This document shows, one piece after another, positions 31,250-39,200 of a DNA stretch of 42,223 nucleotides. Within the stretch, counting starts at the first letter, position 1; the number at the start of each line of letters is the position of its first letter. A model generated the notes under the pieces. The model was not told where the DNA came from. It made no database searches and saw only the letters and a program-made list of their open reading frames with translations. The position numbers and the translations under genes were made by a program. The stretch is from Rhodospirillales bacterium (GTDB lineage: Bacteria > Pseudomonadota > Alphaproteobacteria > ATCC43930 > CGMCC-115725), in the NCBI GenBank assembly GCA_028288725.1, contig JAQGIC010000060.1:1-42223 (forward strand), given 5' to 3'.

Positions 31250-32176
31250 TCAATAGGCGGTCTCGGCCGCCGGCGTGTATGGAAAGCCGCGGAAGCGGGC
31301 GAGATTGCCGAAGCGGGCGGTGCAGGTCGCGGCGGTCTTGTCGCAGCCCGGCCAGATCGTGAAACTGTCGCCGACCGCGGGCGGCGTCTCCAGCGGATAG
31401 ACCAGATCCAGGCCCCGGGCAACCCGGCCGCTGACCGATTTGATGGTACGGAACACGCCATCGTTGACGCCCGAGGTGAACAGGATCGTGCCCTGGACGA
31501 ACAGGCCCAGCCCCTCGCCATTGCCGGCGAGCGCCGCCGGCAGCGGCGGGCTCGCCGACGGCACCGGGATGGTCCCGTTGGTCGGGCCGGCCGCCACCGT
31601 CCAGCTCATCTGGTAAGCCGCCTTGGCCAAGCCGCAGCCGACATCGAACAGGCCGTGGACGCAGCCGGTCTGATAGGTGTTGCGCGGCATCAGCGTATCC
31701 AGCAGCAGCGGCAGCGATTTGATGCGGATCTGCGCCTCGACCCGGCCGACCTGATCGACGGTCGAGACGCGGCCGGCGAACAGCGGCACGACACCGACCG
31801 GCGGAACGTTCCAGGCGGTGTAGAAGGCCCGGCTGCGGCGGATATAGCAGCCGTCCAGCACGCCCGTCCGAAGCGCTTGGCCCCAGGATACGCCGTCAAC
31901 CAGTCCCAAGCCATTGCTTGGGACCATGTCGCCCGGACCATAGGCCAGCGTGATGGTCTGCTCATCGACATCGAGCCCGACGGCGAGCTTGTAGCGCATG
32001 CCGTCGAACCGGACCTGATCGGCGCGATAGAGCGTGCCGTCGACAGTCAGCGAGATATCCTTGTCGGTGAAGGACAGCACCGTGCCGTCGGCGAGCGTGA
32101 AGCTGAACAGATCGGCATAGAGATGCTGATCATTGTCGGCCAGGTGGGCGATCAGGGCCGGTGTGGCTGATTTCAT
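31250..32176 (-). CDS. DUF2163 tail assembly protein (GTA gp13-like)
   Basis: A 308-residue protein of the DUF2163 family, a distal-tail hub component in GTA and related siphoviruses. The start (HLADNDQHLYADLFSFTLAD, then DISLTVDGTLYRAD) and the Cys-bearing C-terminal part (YQTGCVHGLFDVGCGLAKAA, FTIWPGCDKTAATCTARFGN, FRGFPYTPA) are diagnostic. In GTA particles such proteins coordinate an iron-sulfur site through Cys residues near the C-terminus; comparable Cys are present. The ATG overlaps the DUF2460 stop (ATGA). Confidence 0.9.
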   Translation of the reverse strand: MKSATPALIAHLADNDQHLYADLFSFTLADGTVLSFTDKDISLTVDGTLYRADQVRFDGMRYKLAVGLDVDEQTITLAYGPGDMVPSNGLGLVDGVSWGQALRTGVLDGCYIRRSRAFYTAWNVPPVGVVPLFAGRVSTVDQVGRVEAQIRIKSLPLLLDTLMPRNTYQTGCVHGLFDVGCGLAKAAYQMSWTVAAGPTNGTIPVPSASPPLPAALAGNGEGLGLFVQGTILFTSGVNDGVFRTIKSVSGRVARGLDLVYPLETPPAVGDSFTIWPGCDKTAATCTARFGNLARFRGFPYTPAAETAY

Positions 32177-32763
32177 GGTTTCACGCTGACGAATTTACAG
32201 CTTTTCAGCAGCCAGAGATCGTTCGACCAGTTCTCGTAATCCTGCACGTCGTCGAGGAAGCGGCAGACGAAGTAGAATTCCAGATTGGCGACCCGGATCT
32301 GTGCGCCGGCGCCGGGAGCGCTACCGAAGGTGAGCAGGTTGCCGGCGACGGTCCAACCGGTCGAGATCGCCCCGCCGACAGTCACCGTCGGCATGTTCGC
32401 GGCGGCGCCGATCGGTTCAACCCAGCCGCCCAGATTGCGGATCAGCGGGAATGTCGTCGTCACCCCGTCGCCGACGCCGATCGCCTGAGACGCGACCAGA
32501 TGATCGGTCGGGTCCAGATAGAGGAAACTGTCGAACTGGCCCTGGCGCTGCAGGAAGAACCCCATCAGCTGCTGCAGCTCCTGATACGCCGTCGCCGCGC
32601 GCAGCACCTCGTAGGTCAGTTCGAACGCGTAGAGCGGATAGGCATAGTTCGCGGCCCGCACCTCGCGGCCCGACGTACGCTTGGAGATGCGGGTCGAGAA
32701 GGTCGGGCGCTTGAAGCTGGACCAGGCGAGGCTGGGCAGCGTGGGGAAGACCGCGGTGCTCAT
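32173..32763 (-). CDS. DUF2460 distal tail protein (GTA gp12-like)
   Basis: A 196-residue DUF2460 protein, the distal-tail ring component that follows the tape measure in GTA-like tails. Typical phrases are FPTLPSLAWSSFKRPTFSTR, YPLYAFELTYEVLR, LMGFFLQRQGQFDSFLYLDP and the C-terminal NLEFYFVCRFLDDVQDYENW. It overlaps the tape measure stop by 4 bp (ATGA) and the DUF2163 start by 4 bp. Confidence 0.92.
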   Translation of the reverse strand: MSTAVFPTLPSLAWSSFKRPTFSTRISKRTSGREVRAANYAYPLYAFELTYEVLRAATAYQELQQLMGFFLQRQGQFDSFLYLDPTDHLVASQAIGVGDGVTTTFPLIRNLGGWVEPIGAAANMPTVTVGGAISTGWTVAGNLLTFGSAPGAGAQIRVANLEFYFVCRFLDDVQDYENWSNDLWLLKSCKFVSVKP

Positions 32764-33809
32764 GCCAGCGCTCCCGTGGATCCGAGCTTGCCGTTGCGGT
32801 GCCAGTTGCGGACGTTCTTGATGAAGACGTCCTGATGCTGTTGCAGCAGTTGGTCGACCCCCGTCGCATCGACCGTCGAGATGGTCGGCGCGAAGTGGAA
32901 ATGCATGGTCGTCGTCCCCTGCCCCGCAGCACCGGATCGCGGGGATGCCAGCGACTGGCGCAGCGGCGAGGCGATCGAAGCCGGCAGCACCATTTCGTCC
33001 TTATGCAGCTCGGTCAGCGCGCCGTCGTACGGCACCTGGTCCCAACCACCCTCGGCCGATGCGATGCCCTTGCCGATGGCGAAGACCGCGGCGAGGGCGC
33101 CAGCCGCGGCGACCGGCGCCAGGACCGGACCGACATAGGGAATGGACGCGATTGCGGCATAGGCGCCGGCGGCGGCCTGGGCCGCCTTGACCGCGATGTC
33201 GGCCAGGCCAGTCGCAATGCTCATGCCGATCGATTCACTCGATGCCGCGGCCTCGATCGACCCGCGCGTCGCCGCACCGGTCGCCGTCGCCTCGGTCTTG
33301 CCGATTTCGACGGCGCCATGGACGACGCCCTCGGCCGCCTGGCCGGCGCTGGCGGCGGCGGCCTCGCTGGCCTCGATGCCGCTGCGGGTCAGCATGCCGT
33401 CCTGGGCGACGCCGGCGCGCTCCTTCTCGCCCAGGATCGACTGCACCAGCATTCGCAGTTGGGCGCTCGCCCATTCCTCGGGAATGCGCAGAGCCAGATT
33501 GAGGAATTTCTGCTCGATCCCGACCGCGACCTTGTCGAGCCCGGCCTTGAAGCTGGTCGTACCCCGCAGCACGCTGCCGATCGTCGCGTTCATCGAACTT
33601 TCGATGCTCTTGGCCGTGCCGTTCCAAGCCCGGGTCGACGCAGCGGCACTCTGTCCATGCGCTCTGGCGGCGCCGGACGAACCGCTTGCCGCCGTCTTGG
33701 ACAAGCTGGCGGCGAAGTCGGCGACCATCTTGCCGGCCGCCGCCAGCTTCTGTTCCAGATCGTCCAGATCCGCACCGATCTGGACCGAGATCGCGAGATC
33801 GTCGGCCAT
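32760..33809 (-). CDS. Short tail tape measure protein
   Basis: A 349-residue protein in the tape-measure position, between the small chaperone genes and the distal tail gene. The N-terminus is helical and coiled (AISVQIGADLDDLEQKLAAA). An Ala/Gly-rich hydrophobic stretch follows (AAGAYAAIASIPYVGPVLAP, then GALAAVFAIGKGIASAEGGW), and the C-terminal HFHFAPTISTVDATGVDQLL ends in a basic tail. It is short for a siphovirus; at the lambda ratio of about 1.5 angstrom per residue a tail near 50-60 nm is expected, close to GTA tails. Confidence 0.82.
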   Translation of the reverse strand: MADDLAISVQIGADLDDLEQKLAAAGKMVADFAASLSKTAASGSSGAARAHGQSAAASTRAWNGTAKSIESSMNATIGSVLRGTTSFKAGLDKVAVGIEQKFLNLALRIPEEWASAQLRMLVQSILGEKERAGVAQDGMLTRSGIEASEAAAASAGQAAEGVVHGAVEIGKTEATATGAATRGSIEAAASSESIGMSIATGLADIAVKAAQAAAGAYAAIASIPYVGPVLAPVAAAGALAAVFAIGKGIASAEGGWDQVPYDGALTELHKDEMVLPASIASPLRQSLASPRSGAAGQGTTTMHFHFAPTISTVDATGVDQLLQQHQDVFIKNVRNWHRNGKLGSTGALA

Positions 33810-33821
33810 CTTATCTTCCTT

Positions 33822-34052
33822 TCAGCGGATAGGAGCGGTGCCGAACATCGCCAGCAGGTCGCCGAGGTCAGCCGGTTCGGGCTTCGGCCCGATACCGAGC
33901 CAGGCGGCGATCAGCAGATGCGTCGGCGGGTGCCGGGCCCAGTAGCGCTGCAGCGCGCGGTAGTGATGCAGGGTCATGGTCCGGGCGACCTGGTCCCAAC
34001 TGCCGGCGCCGCACGCCACCAGTTCGGCTACCAGATCGTCCGGGTCGCTCAC
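33822..34052 (-). CDS. Small tail chaperone-like protein (second of pair)
   Basis: A 76-residue protein starting with GTG that overlaps the stop of the preceding gene as GTGA. Helical wording with SWDQVARTMTLHHYRALQRY, HPPTHLLIAAWLGIG and LGDLLAMFGTAPIR suits the second tail-assembly-chaperone slot upstream of the tape measure. Its frame is -1 relative to the preceding gene and stays open through that gene, so a frameshift fusion is geometrically possible, but no convincing slippery heptamer was found. Confidence 0.7.
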   Translation of the reverse strand: MSDPDDLVAELVACGAGSWDQVARTMTLHHYRALQRYWARHPPTHLLIAAWLGIGPKPEPADLGDLLAMFGTAPIR

Positions 34053-34372
34053 GACCCTGCCGGCAACTCCCCCGCGGCGGGTTTCTCCGCCGGCATCAGG
34101 CCGGATTCGTCGAGCAATTGCGGCACTTGGGTGACGAGCCCGATCAATTCGGAGCCCTTCAGCCGCTCCTCGATCGCGGCGGCGGTCAGTTCGGGCCGGC
34201 TCTGCGCCAGCGCCGCCGCGACGATCTCGATCGACCTTGCGGTCTGGTCGACCAGGTTGGTCTGGCCGGGCATGGCCTGGATCGCCGGCCAGGCGCGCTT
34301 CAAGGCGGCGAAGCACATCGGCGGCACGGCGATCGTCTCGCCGCCGATGATCACGGTCACGTTCTGATCCAT
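34049..34372 (-). CDS. Tail assembly chaperone-like protein (GTA gp10-like)
   Basis: A 107-residue protein directly after the major tail gene, the slot of gene 10-like chaperones in GTA clusters. MDQNVTVIIGGETIAVPPMC forms a small beta start, followed by helices (FAALKRAWPAIQAM, then RSIEIVAAALAQSRPELTAA). ATG at 34372 is preferred because GGAG lies 8 bp upstream; a GTG at 34381 overlapping the major tail stop as GTGA would add three residues. Confidence 0.7.
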   Translation of the reverse strand: MDQNVTVIIGGETIAVPPMCFAALKRAWPAIQAMPGQTNLVDQTARSIEIVAAALAQSRPELTAAAIEERLKGSELIGLVTQVPQLLDESGLMPAEKPAAGELPAGS

Positions 34373-34377
34373 GCGGC

Positions 34378-35115
34378 TCACTCCGACAGGCTGAGGAAGC
34401 CGACATTGCCGGCCGGATCGGTCTGCGCCTGGAAATCCAGCTCGCTGATCGACCAGTCGTCCTGCTTGGTCGGAAAGCTGAGCTTGGAGGCGACGCAGGC
34501 GTTGAGCTGCAGGGTCAGCTGCTTGCCGGCATATTGCTCGCTGAAGATCGCCTGGAACGTCGGCGTCACGCCCATCAGCGGATTGCCGAGCGCGATGCGC
34601 GTGCCGGTCGTGGCGCTGTATTCATAGTTCAGCAGCAGGGCGGTACCCTCGTCCGCCGCGGCGAAGCTGTAGAGGCCGCCGGCCGCCACGGCATATTGGC
34701 CCAGGGCGGGCGCGCTCGCGACCTTGGCGAGGGGTGCTCCGGTCTGGGCGTAGAACACGCCGAGGTCGGTCGCGAAACTGGCACCGTTCTGCGCCGTCAC
34801 CTGGAACGGTGCCGACACCGGCACCAGTGCCGCCTCGCTCTGCGCCACCAGGCTTTGGCCGGTCGTGAGCGTCTGGCCGAAGAACAGATTGTTGAACAGC
34901 GCGCCGTTGATCTGGGCGAATTTGGCCTTGCCCTCGATCTTGGCCTTGCCGCGGGCCAGCGCCAGCGCGAACTGGCCTTGACCATGGAGTTCCTTCAGGT
35001 CGCCGGAAAAATCCAGCTGCACGTCCTGCAGTGCGCCGAACCGGGTCGGCGTGACGTTGGCGATATCGGTGCGCACGGCATAGAGCGCGCCGCCGCCGAA
35101 GGCGAACTGGGGCAT
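34378..35115 (-). CDS. Major tail protein
   Basis: A 245-residue beta-rich protein in the tail-tube position, between tail terminator and chaperone genes. Key wording is FAFGGGALYAVRTDIANVTP, TRFGALQDVQLDFSGDLKEL, then GKAKIEGKAKFAQINGALFN and a C-terminal LQLNACVASKLSFPTKQDDW. Such proteins polymerise as hexameric rings around the tape measure. The gene is preceded by GGAGA-rich sequence and a 19-bp gap after the tail terminator stop. Confidence 0.82.
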   Translation of the reverse strand: MPQFAFGGGALYAVRTDIANVTPTRFGALQDVQLDFSGDLKELHGQGQFALALARGKAKIEGKAKFAQINGALFNNLFFGQTLTTGQSLVAQSEAALVPVSAPFQVTAQNGASFATDLGVFYAQTGAPLAKVASAPALGQYAVAAGGLYSFAAADEGTALLLNYEYSATTGTRIALGNPLMGVTPTFQAIFSEQYAGKQLTLQLNACVASKLSFPTKQDDWSISELDFQAQTDPAGNVGFLSLSE

Positions 35116-35134
35116 CGGTTTCTCCTTTGGGGGA

Positions 35135-35566
35135 TCAGGGAATGAGGATCTCGATCGGAACGATGGCGACGGCCTGATCGCCCAGCAGCCCTTCGTCGCT
35201 CACGATGCGGCCGGCGATCCAGGCATGCTCGACCAGCCCGCCCAGGCTCTGGGTCAGCCGGCCCGGATCGGGGGCGAGCGCCGCCTCGATGGCATCGAGC
35301 AGCGGGTTCATGATCTGCGCGGGGGCGGCGGCCGGATCGGCGGAGGTGGTGACATAGATGAACAGCTCGACCGACAGGCGCCGCGCCGGCGGCTGGCCGG
35401 TGCGCGCCGTCCGGCTCTCGCCCTTCTGCACCTGGAACAGGGCCGGCTGCTCGGCCGGCGCCACGTCCGTCCAATGCTTCAGCCGCCTGCTGGATGTGGC
35501 GAAGCCGGGGATCGCGGCCAGCCGCTGGAACAGCGCCGCCTGGATCGTCTCGCGCGCCGGATTCAT
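35135..35566 (-). CDS. Tail terminator-like protein
   Basis: A 143-residue protein in the tail-terminator slot, two genes after the head-tail adaptor and one before the major tail gene. It has an alpha-beta layout (TIQAALFQRLAAIPGFATSS, LSVELFIYVTTSADPAAAPA, NPLLDAIEAAL) ending in AVAIVPIEILIP, similar to gpU-like tail terminators that cap the tube. The ATG overlaps the preceding stop as ATGA. The call depends on gene order and shape more than on a named family. Confidence 0.62.
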   Translation of the reverse strand: MNPARETIQAALFQRLAAIPGFATSSRRLKHWTDVAPAEQPALFQVQKGESRTARTGQPPARRLSVELFIYVTTSADPAAAPAQIMNPLLDAIEAALAPDPGRLTQSLGGLVEHAWIAGRIVSDEGLLGDQAVAIVPIEILIP

Positions 35567-35994
35567 GATCCGATCGCCCGGCCGATGGCGGCGACCAGGC
35601 CGTCCGGCAGACCCGCGGCCGCCAGCGCCGGGTCCAGATAGGGCCGTCCCGGCCGATCGACGGTACGCTGGAAGGCGCCGACCGCGATCGGATGCGGCGT
35701 CACCGGACGCCCAAACACCTGGCGGATTTCGCGCAGGTAGGCTTTCACGCTTTCGCTGCCCTGGAAGCCCAGCTCCGTCAGCCTGGCATAGGGCAAGTCC
35801 GACCCGATCTCGGCCTGCAGCCCGTCGGGCTCGGCCGTGATCGAGTCTCCCAGCGCCCCGCCGGCGAGCGCGCGGGCCCGGTCGGCCAGGCTCGCCGCCT
35901 GGGTCTGGATCTCCTGGGCAAGCTCGGCACGGATGGCCGATGCCAATCCTTGAAGCCGAGCCTGGAACTGGTCGATACCGCCGACCGCGCTCAC
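35563..35994 (-). CDS. HK97 gp10-like head-tail joining / tail completion protein
   Basis: A 143-residue protein with an N-terminal helix (IDQFQARLQGLASAIRAELA) and a DLPYARLTELGFQGSESVKA core, typical of HK97-gp10-like head-tail connectors. The C-terminal RPYLDPALAAAGLPDGLVAA is also common in that group. Its GTG start overlaps the stop of the adaptor gene as GTGA, and its stop overlaps the tail terminator ATG. Confidence 0.72.
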   Translation of the reverse strand: MSAVGGIDQFQARLQGLASAIRAELAQEIQTQAASLADRARALAGGALGDSITAEPDGLQAEIGSDLPYARLTELGFQGSESVKAYLREIRQVFGRPVTPHPIAVGAFQRTVDRPGRPYLDPALAAAGLPDGLVAAIGRAIGS

Positions 35995-36539
35995 AGCGGC
36001 ACGACCTTGCGGTAGCGCTGCAAGGCGGTCGCGACATCGGCCGGCATGTCTTTCTGGGCAAAGCTGGTGGTCTCGCCGGCGAGCCCCTTCGAGACGAGCC
36101 CGATACGTTCCCGCTCGCGATAGCGCAGCGCCGCCAGCGCGATGACCGCCTGCTCGACCTCGGGCGGCACCGCGGCATAGCCGGCCTGATAGCTGACCAG
36201 CACATTGCCCAGACCGCGGCGAAAGCCGCCGCCGATGACGGCGAGCCGGCTCGGGCTGAAGACATAGCCGGGGGCGATACCGTCCGGGGACGGCGACACC
36301 GGATTGCCGTCGATCGTCAGTGCGGTGACAGCCACGGTCGGCGTGACCGCGAAGACGAGCGTGGTCCCGCCGGTACCGTCGCGGGTCTCGACGTGCCCCG
36401 TCAGCCCGATCGGCCGACCGAGCCAGTTTTCGATGAAGCCGGAGGCCGCCGTGACCAGCCGGCCCAGCACGGCGTCGTCGCCGGTGGCGGTAAGATTGAG
36501 CCAAGCCTTGAGATTGGCGAGCGTGGTGAGATCGGCCAT
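35991..36539 (-). CDS. Head-tail adaptor (gp6-like connector)
   Basis: A 182-residue protein that begins MADLTTLANLKAWLNLTATG and continues LGRLVTAASGFIENWLGRPI, the hallmark of gp6-type head-tail connectors sitting under the portal. A beta insert (TTLVFAVTPTVAVTALTIDG) follows, then helices (VEQAVIALAALRYRERERIG). Start ATG 36539 marks the onset of family similarity. It is the first gene after a 297-bp spacer downstream of the capsid gene, so it may head the tail operon. Confidence 0.82.
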   Translation of the reverse strand: MADLTTLANLKAWLNLTATGDDAVLGRLVTAASGFIENWLGRPIGLTGHVETRDGTGGTTLVFAVTPTVAVTALTIDGNPVSPSPDGIAPGYVFSPSRLAVIGGGFRRGLGNVLVSYQAGYAAVPPEVEQAVIALAALRYRERERIGLVSKGLAGETTSFAQKDMPADVATALQRYRKVVPL

Positions 36540-36607
36540 GGCGATGCCTCGACCGGCCTGGAGGCGACCGGCGCAGAAAGGACGGATGATGGTTGGGTGC
36601 CCGTCCT

Positions 36608-36714
36608 TTCCCGTCATTCCCGCGCAGGCCGGAATCCAGAGCGAGCGATCCATGCCTCGCCGGAGAGAGGCGGATTGTTGCCCTGGGTTGCCGCCTGCGC
36701 GGGAACGACAGGAA
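36608..36714. repeat. REP/MITE-like inverted repeat element
   Basis: Two 22-bp arms (36608-36629 and 36693-36714) are inverted copies with two mismatches and share the core CATTCCCGCGCAGGC. Between them is a small hairpin GCCTC...GAGGC (from 36653). In translation the element gives the familiar RLRGNDR-type artefact peptide of widespread proteobacterial REPs. It sits in the spacer between capsid and adaptor genes. Confidence 0.65.
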
Positions 36715-36736
36715 GGAAGGCGGTAGCGAGCTAGTG

Positions 36737-36772
36737 GGTAAAATCAGACGGAAGAATCCGTCTGATTTTACC
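36737..36772. terminator. Perfect 16-bp stem-loop downstream of the capsid gene
   Basis: GGTAAAATCAGACGGA (36737-36752) and TCCGTCTGATTTTACC (36757-36772) pair perfectly around the 4-nt loop AGAA. With the hairpin at 36803-36827 it makes a double stem-loop after the capsid stop. On the minus strand the 3' arm reads into CCCAC with no U-run, so it may act as an mRNA-stabilising or partial-termination structure. Confidence 0.5.
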
Positions 36773-36793
36773 ACAACGCATTGATCTTATGGG

Positions 36794-36834
36794 CTGATTC
36801 ACCTGACGCTTGGGAATCAAGCGTCAGATCGGAC
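36794..36834 (-). repeat. Hairpin element with conserved flanks, copy 2
   Basis: On the minus strand, directly after the capsid stop, TGGTCCGATC is followed by a perfect 10-bp stem (36803-36812 with 36818-36827, loop 36813-36817) and then GGTGAATCAG. The two flanks match copy 1 at 6061-6099 while the stem sequence differs. Likely an RNA 3'-end structure or dispersed repeat. Confidence 0.6.
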
Positions 36835-36836
36835 CA

Positions 36837-38312
36837 CTAGCCGTTGGAGATGTTGGTGATCAGGCCGAACGCCGGTGGGAAGTAGTTCTGCAGCACGCCG
36901 TCGGCATAGATGCCGTACTCGTACTTGCGCGTCCGGCGCGGCCATTCGATCGCGAAGAAATCCTGCCGCATGCGCATCTGCAGCACGTTCGCCACGTTCG
37001 ACAGCGGATAGGGGATGGCCGCGGTGGTGAACAGCACCGTGCCGGGCGGCATGTTCGGGTGCAGCCGGACCGGGATCGCCTGGGCCCCGTCCATCGAGTA
37101 TTTGTTGAGATAGGACGTCACCAGATCGCCGCCCTTGATCTGGCCCTGGTCGACGTTGATGACGAAGCGCTGGGCCGCCCCGGTCGTGGCCGACAGCACC
37201 TTGCGGGTGATGTTGCGCTGCTCCTGGCTCGACACCCAGATCGTGTCGGGCGCCAGACGGTAATTGTCCCAGAAGCTCTGCAGTGCCTGGTCGATCTCGA
37301 CCACGCCGCCGACGCCGTCCGAGGTGAGCGTGGCGCCATTGGCGAGCGTGCTGAGGTAGGAGCCGCTGCCCGGCTGCAGGATCTGCGAGAACAGCCCGTC
37401 GAAGATCAGCCGATTCTGGCTATGGTCGGCGGCGAACCCGGCCGTGGCCGGCTGGGCGCCCGTCCCGGCCGGTGCGGCGAGGGTGACAGTCGCGACCGAG
37501 GTGATCGCCGCCAGCTTTTCCGAACCGGCCACTCCCAGGAACCAGGCATAGCCGAAGGCGCCCGGCACCGGCGAGAGCGAGGCGGTCACGGTCGAGCTCG
37601 AGCCGATGGTGGCGATCGTCGCGTTGGACGATTGCTGCGCCGTGCCCTGGTTCACCTGCTCGGTCGTGCCGTCGGCCAGGGTCCGCGTGCCGCTCAAGGG
37701 CAGGCCGCCGGCGACCGACGCGGCCAGGAACCCCTCGTAGCTGAGCGCCACGGCGATGACGCTCTGGGTGCCGGCCGCGATCGTGCCGCCGGAAGCGGCC
37801 GTGGTCAGGCTGGGCGTCGGCGTGATGCCGAGCGCCAGCGAGGTATTGGCGCCCAGCACGATCTTCTCCTCCTGGATCATCAGGGACTTGATCAGCCCCT
37901 CCATGGTCCGGGCCTTCAGATCGTCGAAGCCCTCGGCGGCATAGCTCGCCTCGAAGCTGGCGAAATCGTCGAAGCCGTAGCCGCGATAGACCGCGTAATA
38001 ATCCTGGGTCCGGGTGATCAGCACGGGGCCGCGGTTGCCCTCGCTGACGCCGAAGGTGGCGTTGCCGACATTGACCCCGGTGATGGCGCGCCAATTGGCC
38101 TGGATGCCGCCGGACGCGGTGACGCGCGGGATCATATTGCGCAGCGGCGTGATGACCGGCACCAGCGACTTCGCCGGTTTTTCCAGGTCGTACCAGGTGA
38201 TGCCCGAGATCGGGCTGGTCGATTGGGTGAAGCTTTTGCTCAGGCTGCCGAACGGCATCGGGGTCGCCAGCGCCTCGCGGGTCAGGCTCAGGGTATCGTC
38301 GGTCGTGGTCAT
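36837..38312 (-). CDS. Phage major capsid protein
   Basis: A 491-residue capsid protein. The start (FGSLSKSFTQSTSPISGITW) and YYAVYRGYGFDDFASFEASY, MEGLIKSLMIQEEKIVLGAN, SYLNKYSMDGAQAIPVRLHP and LQMRMRQDFFAIEWPRRTRK fit HK97-fold major capsid proteins of prophages that carry an XkdF-type protease. Residues about 180-300 (GTIAAGTQSVIAVALSYEGF, then AFGYAWFLGVAGSEKLAAIT) form a Thr/Ser/Gly-rich beta insertion that looks immunoglobulin-like and probably decorates the capsid surface. ATG at 38312 has GAGG 9 bp upstream; an in-frame TTG at 38327 is less likely. A terminator-like hairpin lies just upstream. Confidence 0.82.
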   Translation of the reverse strand: MTTTDDTLSLTREALATPMPFGSLSKSFTQSTSPISGITWYDLEKPAKSLVPVITPLRNMIPRVTASGGIQANWRAITGVNVGNATFGVSEGNRGPVLITRTQDYYAVYRGYGFDDFASFEASYAAEGFDDLKARTMEGLIKSLMIQEEKIVLGANTSLALGITPTPSLTTAASGGTIAAGTQSVIAVALSYEGFLAASVAGGLPLSGTRTLADGTTEQVNQGTAQQSSNATIATIGSSSTVTASLSPVPGAFGYAWFLGVAGSEKLAAITSVATVTLAAPAGTGAQPATAGFAADHSQNRLIFDGLFSQILQPGSGSYLSTLANGATLTSDGVGGVVEIDQALQSFWDNYRLAPDTIWVSSQEQRNITRKVLSATTGAAQRFVINVDQGQIKGGDLVTSYLNKYSMDGAQAIPVRLHPNMPPGTVLFTTAAIPYPLSNVANVLQMRMRQDFFAIEWPRRTRKYEYGIYADGVLQNYFPPAFGLITNISNG

Positions 38313-38326
38313 GGGGCGGATCCTCA

Positions 38327-38353
38327 ATAAAAAACCCGGCTGAACAGCCGGGT
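38327..38353 (-). terminator. Rho-independent terminator/attenuator before the capsid gene
   Basis: ACCCGGCTG (38334-38342) and CAGCCGGGT (38345-38353) form a 9-bp stem; on the minus strand it is followed at once by TTTTTTATT. It lies between the protease stop and the capsid ribosome site, so read-through or processing must set capsid expression. Confidence 0.7.
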
Positions 38354-38386
38354 CGGACGATCGGGACGGGTGCGGGAGGCGGGGGA

Positions 38387-39172
38387 TCAGAAGATGCGCG
38401 GCCGGCTGAGCGCCGCCTTGATCAGGCCGTTGGTGTCGGAAGGCTCGTCGGCGGGATAGCGGCCCAGATCCTCGTGCTTGGCGATGGCGCGCAAATTGCC
38501 GCGCGCCGGCGCCGGATGATCCTCGATCCGGCCGATGCGGGCGGCGAGCCGGGCGTAATCCTCGGTCAGTCGGCCCAGCGTGCGGGCTAGTTTCGCCACC
38601 GTGTCGTCCGCATCGCCCGCCTCATCCGGCACTTCGTTGCCGGCGGCGCAGCCGGCGCAGTCGGCGCCGAGCGAGGCGGCATGGTCGTGGATCGCCTGGA
38701 TATGGCTGAGATCGGCGTTGGAATTGCGCCGGCCGACCTTGGCGAGCGCGCCTTCCGACTTGAACATCTCGAACACCGCCTCCGGGTTCGACGGGCGGTC
38801 GACCAGGCTGATCTCCGTGAGCGAGCAGCCGGTGATGACATGCTTCTGCATCGGATCGCGCGCCGTCACCTGGCCCGCGACCGAGAAGCCGGAATAGACG
38901 CCTTCCTTGACCTTGGCCCAGGCCTCGTCATCGATGATCTTGGCGGCGAGATACAGGCCCTTGTCGTCGATCGTGGCGCCCTTGGCCTTGCCGACCGCGG
39001 ATGGCTGATGCATCTCGCGGATATTGCCGAAGCGCATGAAGCCCGGCAGCGCCGCCTCGATCGCGTCGCGCTTGATGATCTCGCCCTGGCTGTCGAGCGC
39101 CTCGGTCGAGGCATAGCCGTAGACCATGCGCTGCTCCTCGTCGATCTTCTGCAGCGGCGCGTAGATCCTCAT
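38387..39172 (-). CDS. Prohead protease, XkdF-like
   Basis: A 261-residue protein. The N-terminus MRIYAPLQKIDEEQRMVYGY, then SQGEIIKRDAIEAALPGFMR, REMHQPSAVGKAKGATIDD, VYSGFSVAGQV and GCSLTEISLVDRPSNPEAVF matches XkdF-type phage serine proteases, which mature the prohead. The remaining 100 residues, helical and charged (VAKLARTLGRLTEDYARLAA), may act as a scaffold, as no separate scaffold gene is present. AAGGAG stands before the ATG at 39172. It lies directly upstream of the capsid gene. Confidence 0.82.
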   Translation of the reverse strand: MRIYAPLQKIDEEQRMVYGYASTEALDSQGEIIKRDAIEAALPGFMRFGNIREMHQPSAVGKAKGATIDDKGLYLAAKIIDDEAWAKVKEGVYSGFSVAGQVTARDPMQKHVITGCSLTEISLVDRPSNPEAVFEMFKSEGALAKVGRRNSNADLSHIQAIHDHAASLGADCAGCAAGNEVPDEAGDADDTVAKLARTLGRLTEDYARLAARIGRIEDHPAPARGNLRAIAKHEDLGRYPADEPSDTNGLIKAALSRPRIF

Positions 39173-39200
39173 GTTTCGAACTCCTTGGGGAAAGCGGAAA

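Noticed and set aside
34069-34073. Slippery site for programmed frameshifting in the tail chaperone pair
   Set aside because: The five-G run is followed by AG, so A-site re-pairing after a -1 slip would be poor; ordinary GTGA coupling explains the overlap.
36593-36784. Small plus-strand frame ending near 36784
   Set aside because: Its peptide (RLRGNDRKEG) is the known artefact translation of REP-type repeats.
36810-38330. Plus-strand open frame opposite the capsid gene
   Set aside because: Arg/Gly/Asp-rich shadow; the minus-strand frame has clear capsid features, ribosome site and operon context.
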